The notes: generated from the letters alone by a model not told the origin. 64,000 nucleotides of DNA from Ephydatia muelleri (GCA_013339895.1 JABACO010000011.1:9014546-9078545); one strand, 5' to 3'. Positions 11,901 to 22,714 are shown, counted from the first letter of the stretch. Made by a program: numbers and translations.

Positions 11901-14900
11901 TAGAGATCATCACATTGTTGCCATAGTGATATTTATACACCTGTGTGTTCAGTCAGTGGATACATGGGCTACAAGAACTTTACTGCAAAGCTCCTGCAAC
12001 CTATGTACATGTACATGTGGTACTTGTTTCTCTAATGCATGAATAGAATTATGAACATACAGAGATAATTATCAAAAAGGCCAGGAACACGTGTGTGTGT
12101 GTCTTTATCCTCACTACAGTGTTGTGTGGTTGAGTGTCTGGTATGCTTGAAAGAATGTACTAGTTCTTCGTGTGGTCATTACATTGTCATACTCCATATG
12201 ATGCCACCTCTTCTTCATTAGCCAAGGTGACTGGAGTGAAGGTCTTAGCCATCAACACAACATCTGTCCTAGTGTCCTGGCTGGCTGTCCAGCTCCCTCC
12301 AGATGGCATCCTTACAGGGTACACAGTGTATTATCTTTCTCTTCCCAACACTTCAAAGAGGCAGTCGGGTGGGTACACCAATCAGACCTTCCCACCTACC
12401 TCCACCTCTGGAGACATCAACAACCTCAATCCTAATGGTGTGTACCAGTTCAGTGTGGTTGCCCAGGTGAACATCACGGGACAGTTGTACAGTGGAGTCA
12501 TCTCTTCATCAGGGAGTACCATCGCAACAGGTTAGGAGGTGCTGGCATCCATTGCTTATCCTCACATCATGAAGTCCTTACTGTTCCCTCATGATGTAGA
12601 GGGAAGCCCCACTTCTGCTGCTGGTGGAGCTGCCATTGGAGGAGCTGTGGGGGGTGTGGTTGGAGGTTTGGTTGGAGGTGTGGTTGGAGGTGTGGTGTTG
12701 GTACTGATTGCAGCTGCAGTGGTTGTTGTCATAGTGATTCTCTTAAGGTCAGGGATCCTTTAGAGCATATGCACACACCCTGTGTTGCATAAACATAAAA
12801 CACATACCACTTAACTAAAATACACATCCACAACACACACATACACATATACATGCACATACACACACATGCACACACACATAACACACACATACACACA
12901 TGTGCATGCACACACATACACACACATGCACACACACATAACACACACATAACACACACATACACACATGTGCATGCACACACACACACATAACACACAC
13001 ATAACACACACATACACACATGCTCATGCATACACATACATACACAACACACACTAGGTACACACACACACAAAGGCGCAAAGGTCACGACACCACAAGT
13101 TCTGTGACAAATACATCACCTTATGAGAAGGTCAAGAAAACCACTTCCCATACTACCGAAATGGACACCATCGATACAGGGAAAATAGAAGAGGCACAAT
13201 ATGCCACCATTTCTGGAGAGCCAGCACGCCAGGGTATAACCATCACACAACACTGGACCCTATCCCTCTCTCTCTCCCTCTCCCTTCCATCACTCTCCTT
13301 GTCCCTCCCTCCCTCCCCTCCCTCCCTCCCTCTCATACATTCTCTCACTCCAGCTCCCTCCATTAAGGAGTTCCCCTCTGACTCTGATGTGGTGGATGGG
13401 GAGGAGGTGGTCTTCAATGTGCGTGTCACGGGATACCCAAGACCCTCCTTCACCTGGTACTGGAATGGGACCAAGATGACCACAGACCACTCCTTCACGC
13501 TTGGGGAGGATGGAAGCCTTGTCATCCACACGGCAGAGATGGGGCATGCTGGGGTGTATGAACTGGAGGTGGTCAATGAACTGGGTGTGGACAGACGTCG
13601 GGTGTCTCTTGGAGTGTATGGGAGTGAGATAGAGCTGCCTGGGGACTACCAGATGACCGTACCAGCAGTCCCTCTGGCCAAGTTTGGACCCTACGTCGCA
13701 AAGAGCCATGAGAAAAATAATGTTGGATTCACCAACCAGTATAGGGTAAGTCTGTGTCACCATGGAAACAGGAGAGTTAACCCTTTCATGCCCTTTATCA
13801 GTCTCTGGAGTCTACTACCAAACGTCCTTCAACGGTGGCTTTAAGCAGTGAAAATAAGTCTCTTAACAGATTTGCTAACATAGTACCATGTAAGTCTGGG
13901 AACTGGTGTGTGGGCTGGGGATGAGGAATCTTGCACCCCACCCAGATGATGAGAATCTAATCCAGCTGTCTCCAATAGAGGGTCAGCAGGACTGCCAGAA
14001 AAGCTACATCAATGCATCGTACATTGCTGTGAGCACATGGGTTGATGGTGTGTTCTGAGAACTACAAAGATGTGTTTCTTCTTACCAGGGATACTCTGAG
14101 CCAAAGAAGTTCATAGCTACCCAAGGTAACACACCTTCTTCAAGGAGTGCCTCTTACCTCGTTCATCTTCTCATCTCCAAGGTCCTCTTCCATCCACCGT
14201 CGTGGACTTGTGGAGATTGGTGTGGCAGGAGGGTGTGTCCACCATCGTCATGGTGACCAACATCAAGGAGGATGGGAAGGTCAAATGTCAGCAGTACTGG
14301 GCGGAGTCAGGCCATCAGAAGTATGGACCGTTCAGTGTAGCCATCACTGAGCAGAAAGACTTTGCAGACTATGTCATCAGAGTCTTTGAAGTGACTGTGA
14401 GTGTGACAACTGACATGTTGAAGCCTATTGACATACTCATGGTCTGATGTGATAGCAGTACCTACATTGGGTTTCCAATACAGCATTTGTGTATTTTCAT
14501 TTGCAGACTATGTCATCAGAGTATTAGAAGTGACTGTGAGTGTAACATAGTATGTGTAGTCATTCAGAGTCTTATGTATGGTATTGACACCAGTATTTGT
14601 GCCTTTCTCTTAAAGCTGCCCCCCTTTATTGAGTTATTTGGAATGATTCAGAAGAAAAAGTCAATGCCCATAGTCCCGAGTCCTTACACTATATGCTTCC
14701 TCTATAGCTCTCACGGTCAGCAGTAAGGAAGGTGACCCAGTTCCACTTCACTGCCTGGCCTGACCATGGGGTACCAGAGTACGCCACCTCCCTCCTGGCC
14801 TTTCATAGGAAGGTCAAGTCCCAACATGATGGAAGCAAAGGACCTATCCTGGTACACTGCAGGTGAGTGGAGGGAGGAGGAGGAGGGAAGGTGTATGTGT

Positions 14901-17364
14901 GGAGGGGTGTCATGGTGTCATTTTGACCCCACAGTGCTGGTGTGGGACGTACGGGAACTCTGATTGCAATAGACACAGTGCTGGAGCAGATAGAGAAGGA
15001 GGGGCTGGTGGACATAGCTGGTACCATCAGGAAGATGAGACGACAGAGGATGAAGATGGTCCAGACACCTGTAAGCCTCATTCCTGTACCCCCTCCCATC
15101 CTCAAGTAGCCCCTCCCACCTCCTTGGCCACAGGATCAGTACATATTCCTCCATGATGCCATTCTGGAGTCTGTGATGTGTGGGAACACACAGATACAAG
15201 CTTCCAACATCCACATATCACTGAACACATTTGAGACAAAGGACCCCACCTCCAATAAAACTGGACTAGAGTCACAGTTTGAGGTTTGCTTGTAACAATC
15301 CAATGATGCAAATCATTATGTTGTCTGTAACCATGCAGGTCTTGGAGCAAGTGTCCCCTGATCCTAAATCAGTACGCAGAGATGTTGCCTTGGAGGAGGC
15401 GGGGAAGAACAGAAGTATGGACTACCTCCCACGTGAGTAGTGTAGGAGAGAGAGGGGAGGAGACACTAGTGATGACTTCTCTGTCCACAGCTGACCGATA
15501 TCGTGTGATCCTGAAACAAGAATATCCAGATTACATCAATGCCACCTTTGTTAATGTAAGTATTTAAAGATAGGAGTTGTCATGGTTACTACTGTTCCAT
15601 CCACCATAGGGATACAAGCAGCAGAAAGCCTTCATCATAGCTCAAGGACCCTTGAAGTCCACTTGCAGAGACTTCTGGAAGATGGTGTGTGACAGGAAAT
15701 GTGGAGCCATTGTCATGTTATCCCAGCTGGAGGAAGGAGGGAAGGTGAGTGGGTGGAGCATTAGGTGGTGCCCAGACTGCTCTTACCCTGGTGGTATGCA
15801 GGAGGTGTGTCATCAGTACTGGCCGGACCAAGGCATTGAGAGCTATGGAGAGTTCACCATTGAGAGTGGGGAGCAGGAGGCTCGTGATGGCTACACCATA
15901 AGGACCCTGTACCTTGCAGCTGCCAAGGTGGGTGTGACCTAGCTATGGATTGTTTGAAGTGTGGGACTGGTTGGTATGTGGTGGACATCTGTATGGAAGT
16001 GGACCCTTTTAAAGTGACACCAAGCCAGTAGCAGTCTTTACTATACTGTATGGGTCTGGGTGTGGCTAGGGCTTGACTGCTATGTGCTATGTGTTGTGTA
16101 GTTCTCCATATCTGTGGGCGTTGTGTAGTTCTCCATATCTGTGGGTGTTGTGAGGTTCTCCATATCTGTGGGTGTTGTGTAGTTCTCCATATCTGTGGGT
16201 GTTGTGTAGTTCTCCATATCTGTGGGTGTTGTGTAGGTCTCCATATCTGTGGGTGTTGTGTAGTTCTCCATATCTGTGGGTGTTGTGTAGTTCTCCATAT
16301 CTGTGGGTATTGTGCAGTTCTCCATATCTGTGGGTGTTGTGCAGTTCTCCATATCTGTGGGTGTTGTGTAGTTCTCCATATCTGTGGGTGTTGTGTAGTT
16401 CTCCATATCTGTGGGTGTTGTGTAGTTCTCCATATCTGTGGGTGTTGTGTAGGTCTCCATATCTGTGGGTATTGTGTAGTTCTCCATATCTGTGGGTGTT
16501 GTGTAGTTCTCCATATCTGTGGGTGTTGTGTAGGTCTCCATATCTGTGGGTGCTGTGTAGTTCTCCAAATCTGTAGGTGTAGCAATGCTTGGTGCTCTAA
16601 ATGTCATTTTATCATTGCAATGGCTGAGACCATCATATGGAGTATGACAATGTAGTGATCACACGAAGAACTAGTATATTCTTTCAAGCATACCAGACAC
16701 TCAACCACACAGTACAGTAGTAAATTATAAAAACACACAGCTCCTGGCCTTTGGTAATTACATGTATCTCTGTATGTGCATAATTCTATTGGTGCATTGA
16801 GAGAAGCATATTGTGTACAGATGTACATGGAGCACATATCTTATGATGATCTGTGATTGGTCTGCACAAAACACAGAGCACCCAAATACAGCAGGTGACC
16901 CAGTTCCACATCACCAACTGGTCACCTGATGGGGTGTGTACCAACCTTGCTACCATCACTGATGTCATTGAAGAGGTGGACAAGGTGCAGAGAAGGACTG
17001 GGAACCAGCCCATCATGGTACACTGCAGGTACCTCCTTCCCCTGTGCCTTGGATGATGTGAGATCACATGATGCTTCTTCCTCCCCATCCAGTGACACAG
17101 TGGGAAGGTCTGGTATGTTCTGTGCCATCACCATGGTAACCCAGCAGTGTAAGACAGAAGGAGTGGTGGATGTGTTCCAGACAGTCAAGTCTATTCGTAC
17201 CCAGAAGCCTGGAGCAGTGCTCACTGTGGTAAGCCATACCTCATGTGTCGTCCAACATGGCTACCTGCATTATGTCTCCATGGATCCAGGACCAATACCA
17301 GAGTATCTTCAAGACCATGGTTGTGCTTCTTGATCAATTCGATCAGTACTCAAACTTCCGATAA
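8952..17364 (+). CDS. Gene A: receptor-type tyrosine phosphatase with intracellular Ig domain (25 exons)
   Basis: Exons: 8952-9009, 9647-10048, 10105-10422, 10478-10747, 10811-11095, 11153-11449, 11555-11830, 12222-12530, 12600-12747, 13076-13233, 13354-13745, 13802-13889, 13946-14028, 14089-14125, 14182-14396, 14708-14862, 14935-15070, 15134-15283, 15339-15432, 15491-15555, 15610-15744, 15802-15927, 16877-17028, 17093-17228, 17290-17364. All phases agree and the sum is 4560 nt (1519 aa). Domains: signal peptide (1-19); unrecognised domain with several N-glycosylation sites (20-153); Ig (154-259); five FN3 (260-738); Gly-rich TM helix; juxtamembrane YATI; cysteine-free I-set Ig (about 841-935); PTP D1 with WPDHGVP (Asp1131) and [10 protein letters not shown] (Cys1163, Arg1169); PTP D2 with altered NWSPDGV and [10 protein letters not shown] (Cys1449). 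D1 should hydrolyse phosphotyrosine; D2 is probably weak or regulatory. Ectodomain exons are all phase 1. Ligand unknown. Confidence 0.9.
12775..13075. repeat. CA-rich microsatellite in gene A intron 9
   Basis: An imperfect (CA)n tract with ACACATAC and GTGCATG interruptions separates the TM exon from the juxtamembrane exon; the next exon acceptor CACAAAG|G lies at its edge. B has a comparable CA tract at 52782-53105 and C a TG-rich one at 56265-56420. Confidence 0.9.
13255..13353 (+). repeat. Pyrimidine-rich (CTCC/CTCT) tract before the I-set exon
   Basis: A C/T tract runs up to the acceptor CACTCCAG at 13353. A similar tract precedes the same exon in B (53705-54098) and C (55903-56095, read as purines on plus). 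It probably serves as an extended polypyrimidine tract and is repeat-unstable. Confidence 0.7.
14507..14535 (+). other. Exon-like partial duplicate of gene A exon 15 end
   Basis: A 29-bp copy of the end of exon 15 lies in the following intron with its own acceptor (TTTGCAG) and donor (GTGAGT). It is not a multiple of three, so its inclusion would shift the frame and abolish PTP D1. It is either a decoy exon or a local duplication scar. Confidence 0.6.
16097..16573. repeat. 27-bp minisatellite in gene A intron 22
   Basis: About 17 copies of a 27-bp unit containing TAGTTCTCCATATCTGTGGG lie between the two central D2 exons. Because 27 is a multiple of three, both strands carry open 9-residue repeats (minus: DMENYTTPT). 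It lies inside an intron of a gene whose frame is intact without it, so no coding role is claimed. Confidence 0.92.
16600..16795 (-). repeat. Inverted copy of gene A intron 7 sequence
   Basis: The reverse complement matches 12030-12205 (the intron between the fourth and fifth FN3 exons), sharing ACTAGTTCTTCGTGTG, and matches 56950-57125 in C in the same orientation as here. It is a transplanted inverted piece of the gene family within the D2-coding part. Confidence 0.75.
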
Positions 17365-17386
17365 AAAGAATGACCAGTCAATATGA

Positions 17387-17392
17387 AATAAA
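17387..17392 (+). terminator. Polyadenylation signal of gene A
   Basis: A canonical AATAAA lies 22 bp after the gene A stop codon (17362-17364), followed within 10-30 bp by T-rich sequence. This gives a very short 3' UTR. Confidence 0.65.
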
Positions 17393-17399
17393 CCAACGT

Positions 17400-17680
17400 T
17401 TTTTTTACCTTATCAATGATTGTTTTTTTATAGATGGAATATGCGTGTGCATTTGTTCTATGTATGTGCATGCGTGTGTGTTTGTGTGTGTGAGTGTGTG
17501 CATGTGTGTGTGTGTGACTTTTTCAATACAATCAATTGCTTTTTAGATGAGCAGTGGCATGTAGAGGAAGTGTGTGTGGTGTAAAGGTGTTAAGGAAAGC
17601 AGAGTGCCATTTGTAAAGAAGCCACACATTCACCTGAGGAATACCCTACTGTGGATTCAATATGCTAGCATAACAAATAG
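17400..17680 (+). repeat. Left arm of inverted 3'-flank repeat
   Basis: The gene A 3' flank matches the reverse complement of 19255-19560, the 3' flank of minus-strand pseudogene piece E. Shared blocks include TTTAGATGAGCAGT and CATTCACCTGAGGAA. It shows that A and E end tail to tail in an inverted duplication whose centre (17690-19250) has filled with transposon debris. Confidence 0.8.
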
Positions 17681-17689
17681 TCATGACCA

Positions 17690-18120
17690 GACCCGACACA
17701 ACGATGAATTACGGTTCATTCAGGCACCCTTTCCTGTGTACAAGGGATGGGTTGTTTGTTTTATTTTCTCACTCACTACTGCCTCAGGCCTTGTACAATG
17801 ACCATCATGGCGATCTTATTCTTGAATACCTTCATTGTCTTTATACATGCTTAAGAACTGACAGCAATGGGCCCCTCTGGAAATGTGGCAAGCTGCTGTG
17901 TTGGGATGCAACATGTCCTGATACTTTTGCCTCCTCCTGTCTGACCAGATCAGTTTCTGAGGCTGTTGATGTATAGCTGCCTATGCCAAAGACAAGAAAG
18001 CTGCTAAATATGGCCACCTTGCTGCTAATCCCTCTACCTATTGATATTGAGACCACCAAAGTGTTTGGTCCCCGTACTCAAGCTTTTTTTAAGGAGCTGG
18101 GCTGCCGACTTGTTTTGTGA
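17690..18120 (+). mobile_element. Non-LTR retrotransposon endonuclease-region fragment
   Basis: The translation contains KLLCWDATCPDTFASS and, after a frame break, ETTKVFGPRTQAFFKELG. This is the C-terminal pattern of metazoan LINE-like polyproteins with a restriction-like endonuclease (acidic residue in the WDATC motif). It is truncated at both ends and frame-broken. Family assignment is from motif memory only. Confidence 0.55.
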
Positions 18121-18125
18121 CAGGG

Positions 18126-18419
18126 GCAGAGTCTGTCCATAGCAGTGCATATAGGTGATGCAGTCTGTCCATAGCAGTGCACAGAGGTGATGCAGTCTGT
18201 CCATAGCAGTGCATAGAGGTGATGCAGTCTGTCCATAGCAGTGCATAGAGGTGATGCAGTCTGTCCATAGCAGTGCATAGAGGTGATGCAGTCTGTCCAT
18301 AGCAGTGCATAGAGGTGATGCAGTCTGTCTATAGCAGTGCATAGAGGTGATGCAGTCTGTCCATAGCAGTGCATAGAGCTGATGCAGTCTGTCCATAGCA
18401 GTGCATAGAGGTGATGCAG
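18126..18419. repeat. 32-bp tandem repeat
   Basis: About nine nearly perfect copies of a 32-bp unit that includes CAGTCTGTCCATAGCAGTGC, with no unique spacers. The minus strand is open in three frames. It abuts a palindromic MITE. Confidence 0.93.
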
Positions 18420-18431
18420 CCTCTGTCTTAA

Positions 18432-18591
18432 GGCCGGCATACACGGGGCGACTTCCTGCCAATTTGTCGCATGCAACTCAAATGAATGTTCCACAAACCA
18501 TCAGTAAACTAAACAATTACGGAACTTTTACCCATATTCATTCGAGTTGCATGCGACAAGTTGGCAGGAAGTCGCCCCGTGTATGCCAACC
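18432..18591. mobile_element. Palindromic MITE with TTAA-type target
   Basis: Arms of about 55 bp (GGCATACACGGGGCGACTTC and its complement) flank a short A/T-rich loop. It is bordered by TTAA on the left and TTTA on the right. A TTAA target suggests piggyBac- or Kolobok-driven mobility. Non-coding. Confidence 0.75.
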
Positions 18592-18709
18592 TTTAGGTTG
18601 TTTGGGCTGTCTCAGGCTAGACCTGCTTGAGCCATTACTTTGTATGTTTCTTGTGTTTGTTCCTTTGTTCATTTGTGTCATTTGGTACTATTAATACAAC
18701 ATTTAGTTC

Positions 18710-19255
18710 CAGTAGCAGTTACAATAGTATAGTATAGTATAGTATACACATATACATGTAATGTCTAAATTGCCTCTGGAATTCCAAAATTGGTGGTGCT
18801 CATGACATCTATGGTCGGTTGAACGTTCAACTGGTTTGTGCCAATGCCACGACTATTCTTCCAAGGATAGCACCACCAGCGTAGAGCACTACTGCCACCC
18901 CCCTTATCATCCACCCTGCCCCTCTCCTTGCCATCCACCGCTGTCTCTTCCCCTCCCCACCCTCATATGTCTTCCGCTGCCATCCACCCACTCAAGGCTG
19001 GAATGCGTCTTACGATTCTCTGTCATGCAGCATTCTCACTACATTGTGTGTTTCTGTTGTGTGTGGGGCTTTGGCCTTCCAGAGTGGAGTGAAAGTGTGA
19101 TACATGCTTGTACATACATCTGTAGTGTGTGTGAATGTGTGTGTGTGTGTGTGCGTGTGTGTGTGTGAGTGAGTGTGTGCATGTGTGTCATGTACACACA
19201 GTTGTGTGTTGTTTGTGTTTTTGTATATTAAAGTGTTTATTCTGATTTTGGTATG
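18710..19255 (+). mobile_element. LINE 3' tail with its 3' flank
   Basis: At 18795-18883 the plus strand encodes the conserved LINE C-terminus (HDIYGRLNVQLVCANA, then a stop). The following C-rich and TG-rich 3' region resembles 63740-64000, with shared TTTGGCCTTCCAGAGTGGAG. A short (TATAG)n run lies at 18727-18745. Only the 3' end is present, as expected of 5'-truncated LINE insertions. Confidence 0.6.
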
Positions 19256-19441
19256 GTATTGAATCCACAGTAGGAGTTAGGGGGTTTCCTCAGGTGAATG
19301 TGGGGTTTCTTTACAGAGGCACTTTGTGCTTTCCTTAACACACCTTGGTGTTTGGGTGTTGTTATAAATGCTTGTGTAAGGGAAACACCTTCACACCACA
19401 CCTACATGCTACTGCTCATCTAAAAAGCAATTTTATAAAGT

Positions 19442-19495
<54 letters not shown>

Positions 19496-19560
19496 ACATA
19501 CACTATGTTCCATCTATAATGCCATACATTGAAAACATCATAGCAATTCAGTTCATGGCC
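19255..19560 (-). repeat. Right arm of inverted 3'-flank repeat, with (CA)25
   Basis: Reverse complement of the gene A 3' flank (17400-17680). It contains a pure (CA)n of about 25 units at 19442-19492, where the A-side arm has an imperfect GT tract. Confidence 0.8.
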
Positions 19561-20645
19561 ACTCAATATTAGTTGGTCTTTCATCGGAAATTTGAGTACT
19601 CATTGAACTGATCAAGAAGCAGGAGGAGGAAGCATCATGTGATCTCACATGATCCAAGGCACAGGGGAAGGAAGTACCTGCAGTGTACCACGATGGGCTG
19701 GTTCCCAGTCCTTCTCTGCACCTTGTCCACCTCTTCAATGACATCAGTGATGGTAGCAAGGTTGGTACACACCCCATCAGGTGACCAGTTGGTGATGTGG
19801 AACTGGGTCACCTGCTGTATTTGGGTGCTCTGTGTGTTTTGTGCAGACCAATCACAGATCATCATAAGGCATACAAGTAAATGTACTCCCTGATCCACAG
19901 CATGATGTATACACAATGCCACCATACTCTGAATGCTGTTTACAGAAAGCATACATGATGTCATGACCACTGACTGACATTCCATGTCGTCCACATAGCA
20001 TACCATGATGAATTACTCAGGCCATTCAGGCAGAGTACCAGGCATCCTTACTCGCCAGATATGACAACACACATAGCAATGGAGCATTGCAACACACTAG
20101 TGCTGCTGGCTTGCAACCTCACAATACCACTGTAACAGGGTCCAATTCCATACAAGCACCATACACACACCAACCAATCCCACATTGAAAGCATAGCTAG
20201 ATCACACCAACCTTGACAAGGTGGCATTGATGTAATCTGGATATTCTTGTTTCAGGATCACACGATATCGGTCGGCTGTGGACAGAGAAGTCATCACTGG
20301 TGTCTCCTCCCCTCTCTTCAAGCCACCGTTGAAGGACGTTTGATAGTAGACTCCAGAGACTAATTGGAGCATTGAAGTGTATTAACCTACTGTTTCCATG
20401 GTGATACACACTTACCCTATACTGGTTGGTGAACCCAACATTATTTTTCTCATGGCTCTTTGCAACATAGGGTCCAAACTTGGCCAGAGGGACTGCTGGT
20501 ACGGTCATCTGGTAGTCCCCAGGCAGCTCTATCTCACTCCCATACACTCCAAGAGACACCCGACATCTGTCCACACCCAGTTCATTGGCCAACTCCAGTT
20601 CGTACACTCCAGCATGCCCCATCTCTGTCGTGTGGATGACAAAGG
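19560..20645 (-). pseudogene. RPTP pseudogene piece E (I-set to final exon, internally deleted)
   Basis: Minus strand. A 5'-truncated I-set/PTP-junction exon (about 20645-20416, [16 protein letters not shown]) is followed by exon 12 start fused to intron 19 and exon 20 ([17 protein letters not shown]), then by the end of exon 22 and its intron, exon 23 (19829-19678, [10 protein letters not shown]), and finally the last residues before the stop. Exons 13-19, 21 and 24 are missing. It probably belongs with pieces at 23849-24130 and 29545-36163 to one broken B-like gene. Confidence 0.8.
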
Positions 20646-20708
20646 GGAGGGCCAGTGGTGCATGGTGTTCTTATAATTGTCACAATAATAAAAACCGACA
20701 ATTGCCAC

Positions 20709-22714
20709 TAGTGGTGCTTTACACTGGTGGTGCTCTACACTGGTGGTGCTCTACACTGGTGGTGCTCTACACTGGTGGTGCTCTACACTGGTGGTGCTCT
20801 GGTGGTGCTCTACACTGGTGGTGCTCTACACTGGTGGTGCTCTACACTGGTGGTGCTCTACACTGGTGGTGCTCTACACTGGTGGTGCTCTACACTGGTG
20901 GTGCTCTACACTGGTGGTGCTCTACACTGGTGGTGCTCTACACTGGTGGTGCTCTACACTCGTGGTACTCTACACAGGTGGTGCTCTACACTGGTGGTGC
21001 TCTACACTGGTGGTGCTCTACACTGGTGGTGCTCTACACTCGTGGTGCTCTACACTCGTGGTGCTCTACACTCGTGGTGCTCTACACTCGTGGTGCTCTA
21101 CACTCGTGGTGCTCTACACTCGTGGTGCTCTACACTCGGGGTGCACAATGGTGCTGCCCTGGTGGTGCTCTACACTGGTGGTGCTTTACACCCGTGGTGC
21201 TCTACACTCGTGGTGCTCTACACTCGTGGTGCTCTACACTCGTGGTGCTCTACACTCGTGGTGCTCTACACTGGTGGTGCTCTACACTGGTGGTGCTCTA
21301 CACTCGTGGTGCTCTACACTCGTGGTGCTCTACACTGGTGGTGGTGTTTTATACTGGAGGTGCTCTACACTGGTGGTGCTCTACACTGGTGGTGCTTTAC
21401 ACTGGTGGTGCTCTACACTGGTGGTGTTTTACACTGGTGGTGCTCTACACTGGTGGTGCTCTACACTGGTGTTGCTCTACACTGGTGGTGCTCTACACTG
21501 GTGGTGCTCTACACTGGTGGTGCTCTACACTCGTGGTGCTCTACACTCGTGGTGCTCTACACTGGTGGTGCTCTACACTCGTGGTGCTCTACACTCGTGG
21601 TGCTCTACACTCGTGGTGCTCTACACTCGTGGTGCACACTGGTGCTGCCCTGGTGGTGCTCTACACTGGTGGTGCTCTACACCCGTGGTGCTCTACACTC
21701 GTGGTGCTCTACACTCGTGGTGCTCTACATGCGTGGTGCTCTACACTGGTGGTGGTGTTTTATACTGGAGGTGCTCTACACTGGTGGTGCTCTACACTGG
21801 TGGTGCTTTACACTGGTGGTGCTCTACACTGGTGGTGTTTTACACTGGTGTTGCTCTACACTGGTGTTGCTCTACACTGGTGGTGCTCTACACTGGTGGT
21901 AGTGCTTTACACTGGAGGTGCTCTACACTGGTAGTGCTCTACACTGGTGGTGCTCTACACTGGTGGTGCTCTACACTGGTGGTGCTCTACACTGGTGGTG
22001 CTCTACACTGGTGGTGCTCTACACTGGTGGTGCTCTACACTGGTGGTGCTCTACACTGGTGGTGCTTTACACTGGTGGTGCTCTACACTGGTGGTGCTTT
22101 ACACTGGTGGTGCTTTACGCTGGTGGGTCTCTACACTGGTGGTGCTCTACACTGGTGGTGCTCTACACTGGAGGTGCTCTACACTGGGGGTGCTTTACGC
22201 TGGTGGTGCTCTGGTGGTGCTCTACACTGGTGGTGCTCAACACTGGTGGTGCTTTACACTGGTGGTGCTTTACACTGGTGGTGCTTTACGCTGGTGGGTC
22301 TCTACACTGGTGGTGCTCTACACTGGTGGTGCTCTGGTGGTGCTCTACACTGGAGGTGCTCTACACTGGGGGTGCTTTACGCTGGTGGTGCTCTACACTG
22401 GTGGTGCTCTACACTGGTGGTGCTCAACACTGGTGGTGCTCTACACTGGTGGTGCTTTACACTGGTGGTGCTTTACACTGGTGGTACACTGGTGGTGCTC
22501 TACACTGGTAGTGCTTTACACTGGTGGTGCTCTACACTGGTGGTGCTGCTCTACACTGGTGGTGCTCTACACTGGTGGTGCTCTACACTGGTTGTGCTCT
22601 ACACTGGTGGTGCTTTACACTGGTGGTGCTCTACACTGGTGGTGCTTTATGCCGGTGGTGCTTTATGCCGGTGGTGCTCTGGTGGTGCTCTGGTGGTGCT
22701 CTGGTGGTGCTATT
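20709..22714. repeat. Second 16-bp minisatellite (array 5)
   Basis: About 120 copies of GGTGGTGCTCTACACT, with blocks using CTCGTGG or TTTACACT variants and larger internal duplications (near 21180-21480 and 21660-21880). The unit is open in all three plus-strand frames. It has the same 16-bp period and GGTGG start as the promoter VNTR but a different remainder. It truncates pseudogene piece E at its 5' side and abuts a LINE tail. Confidence 0.95.

Noticed and set aside
12729..13088. Val/Cys/Met-rich minus-strand ORFs (also at 52734-53193, 23353-23535 and 25324-25545)
   Set aside because: Translations of CA/TG microsatellites inside introns or intergenic DNA.
16080..16607. Open 9-residue repeat protein (DMENYTTPT) on the minus strand
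   Set aside because: The 27-bp period keeps frames open on both strands; it lies within an intron of a gene with a complete spliced frame.
18126..18419. CRISPR-like regular array
   Set aside because: Copies of 32 bp follow each other with no unique spacers in a eukaryotic context; it is a minisatellite.
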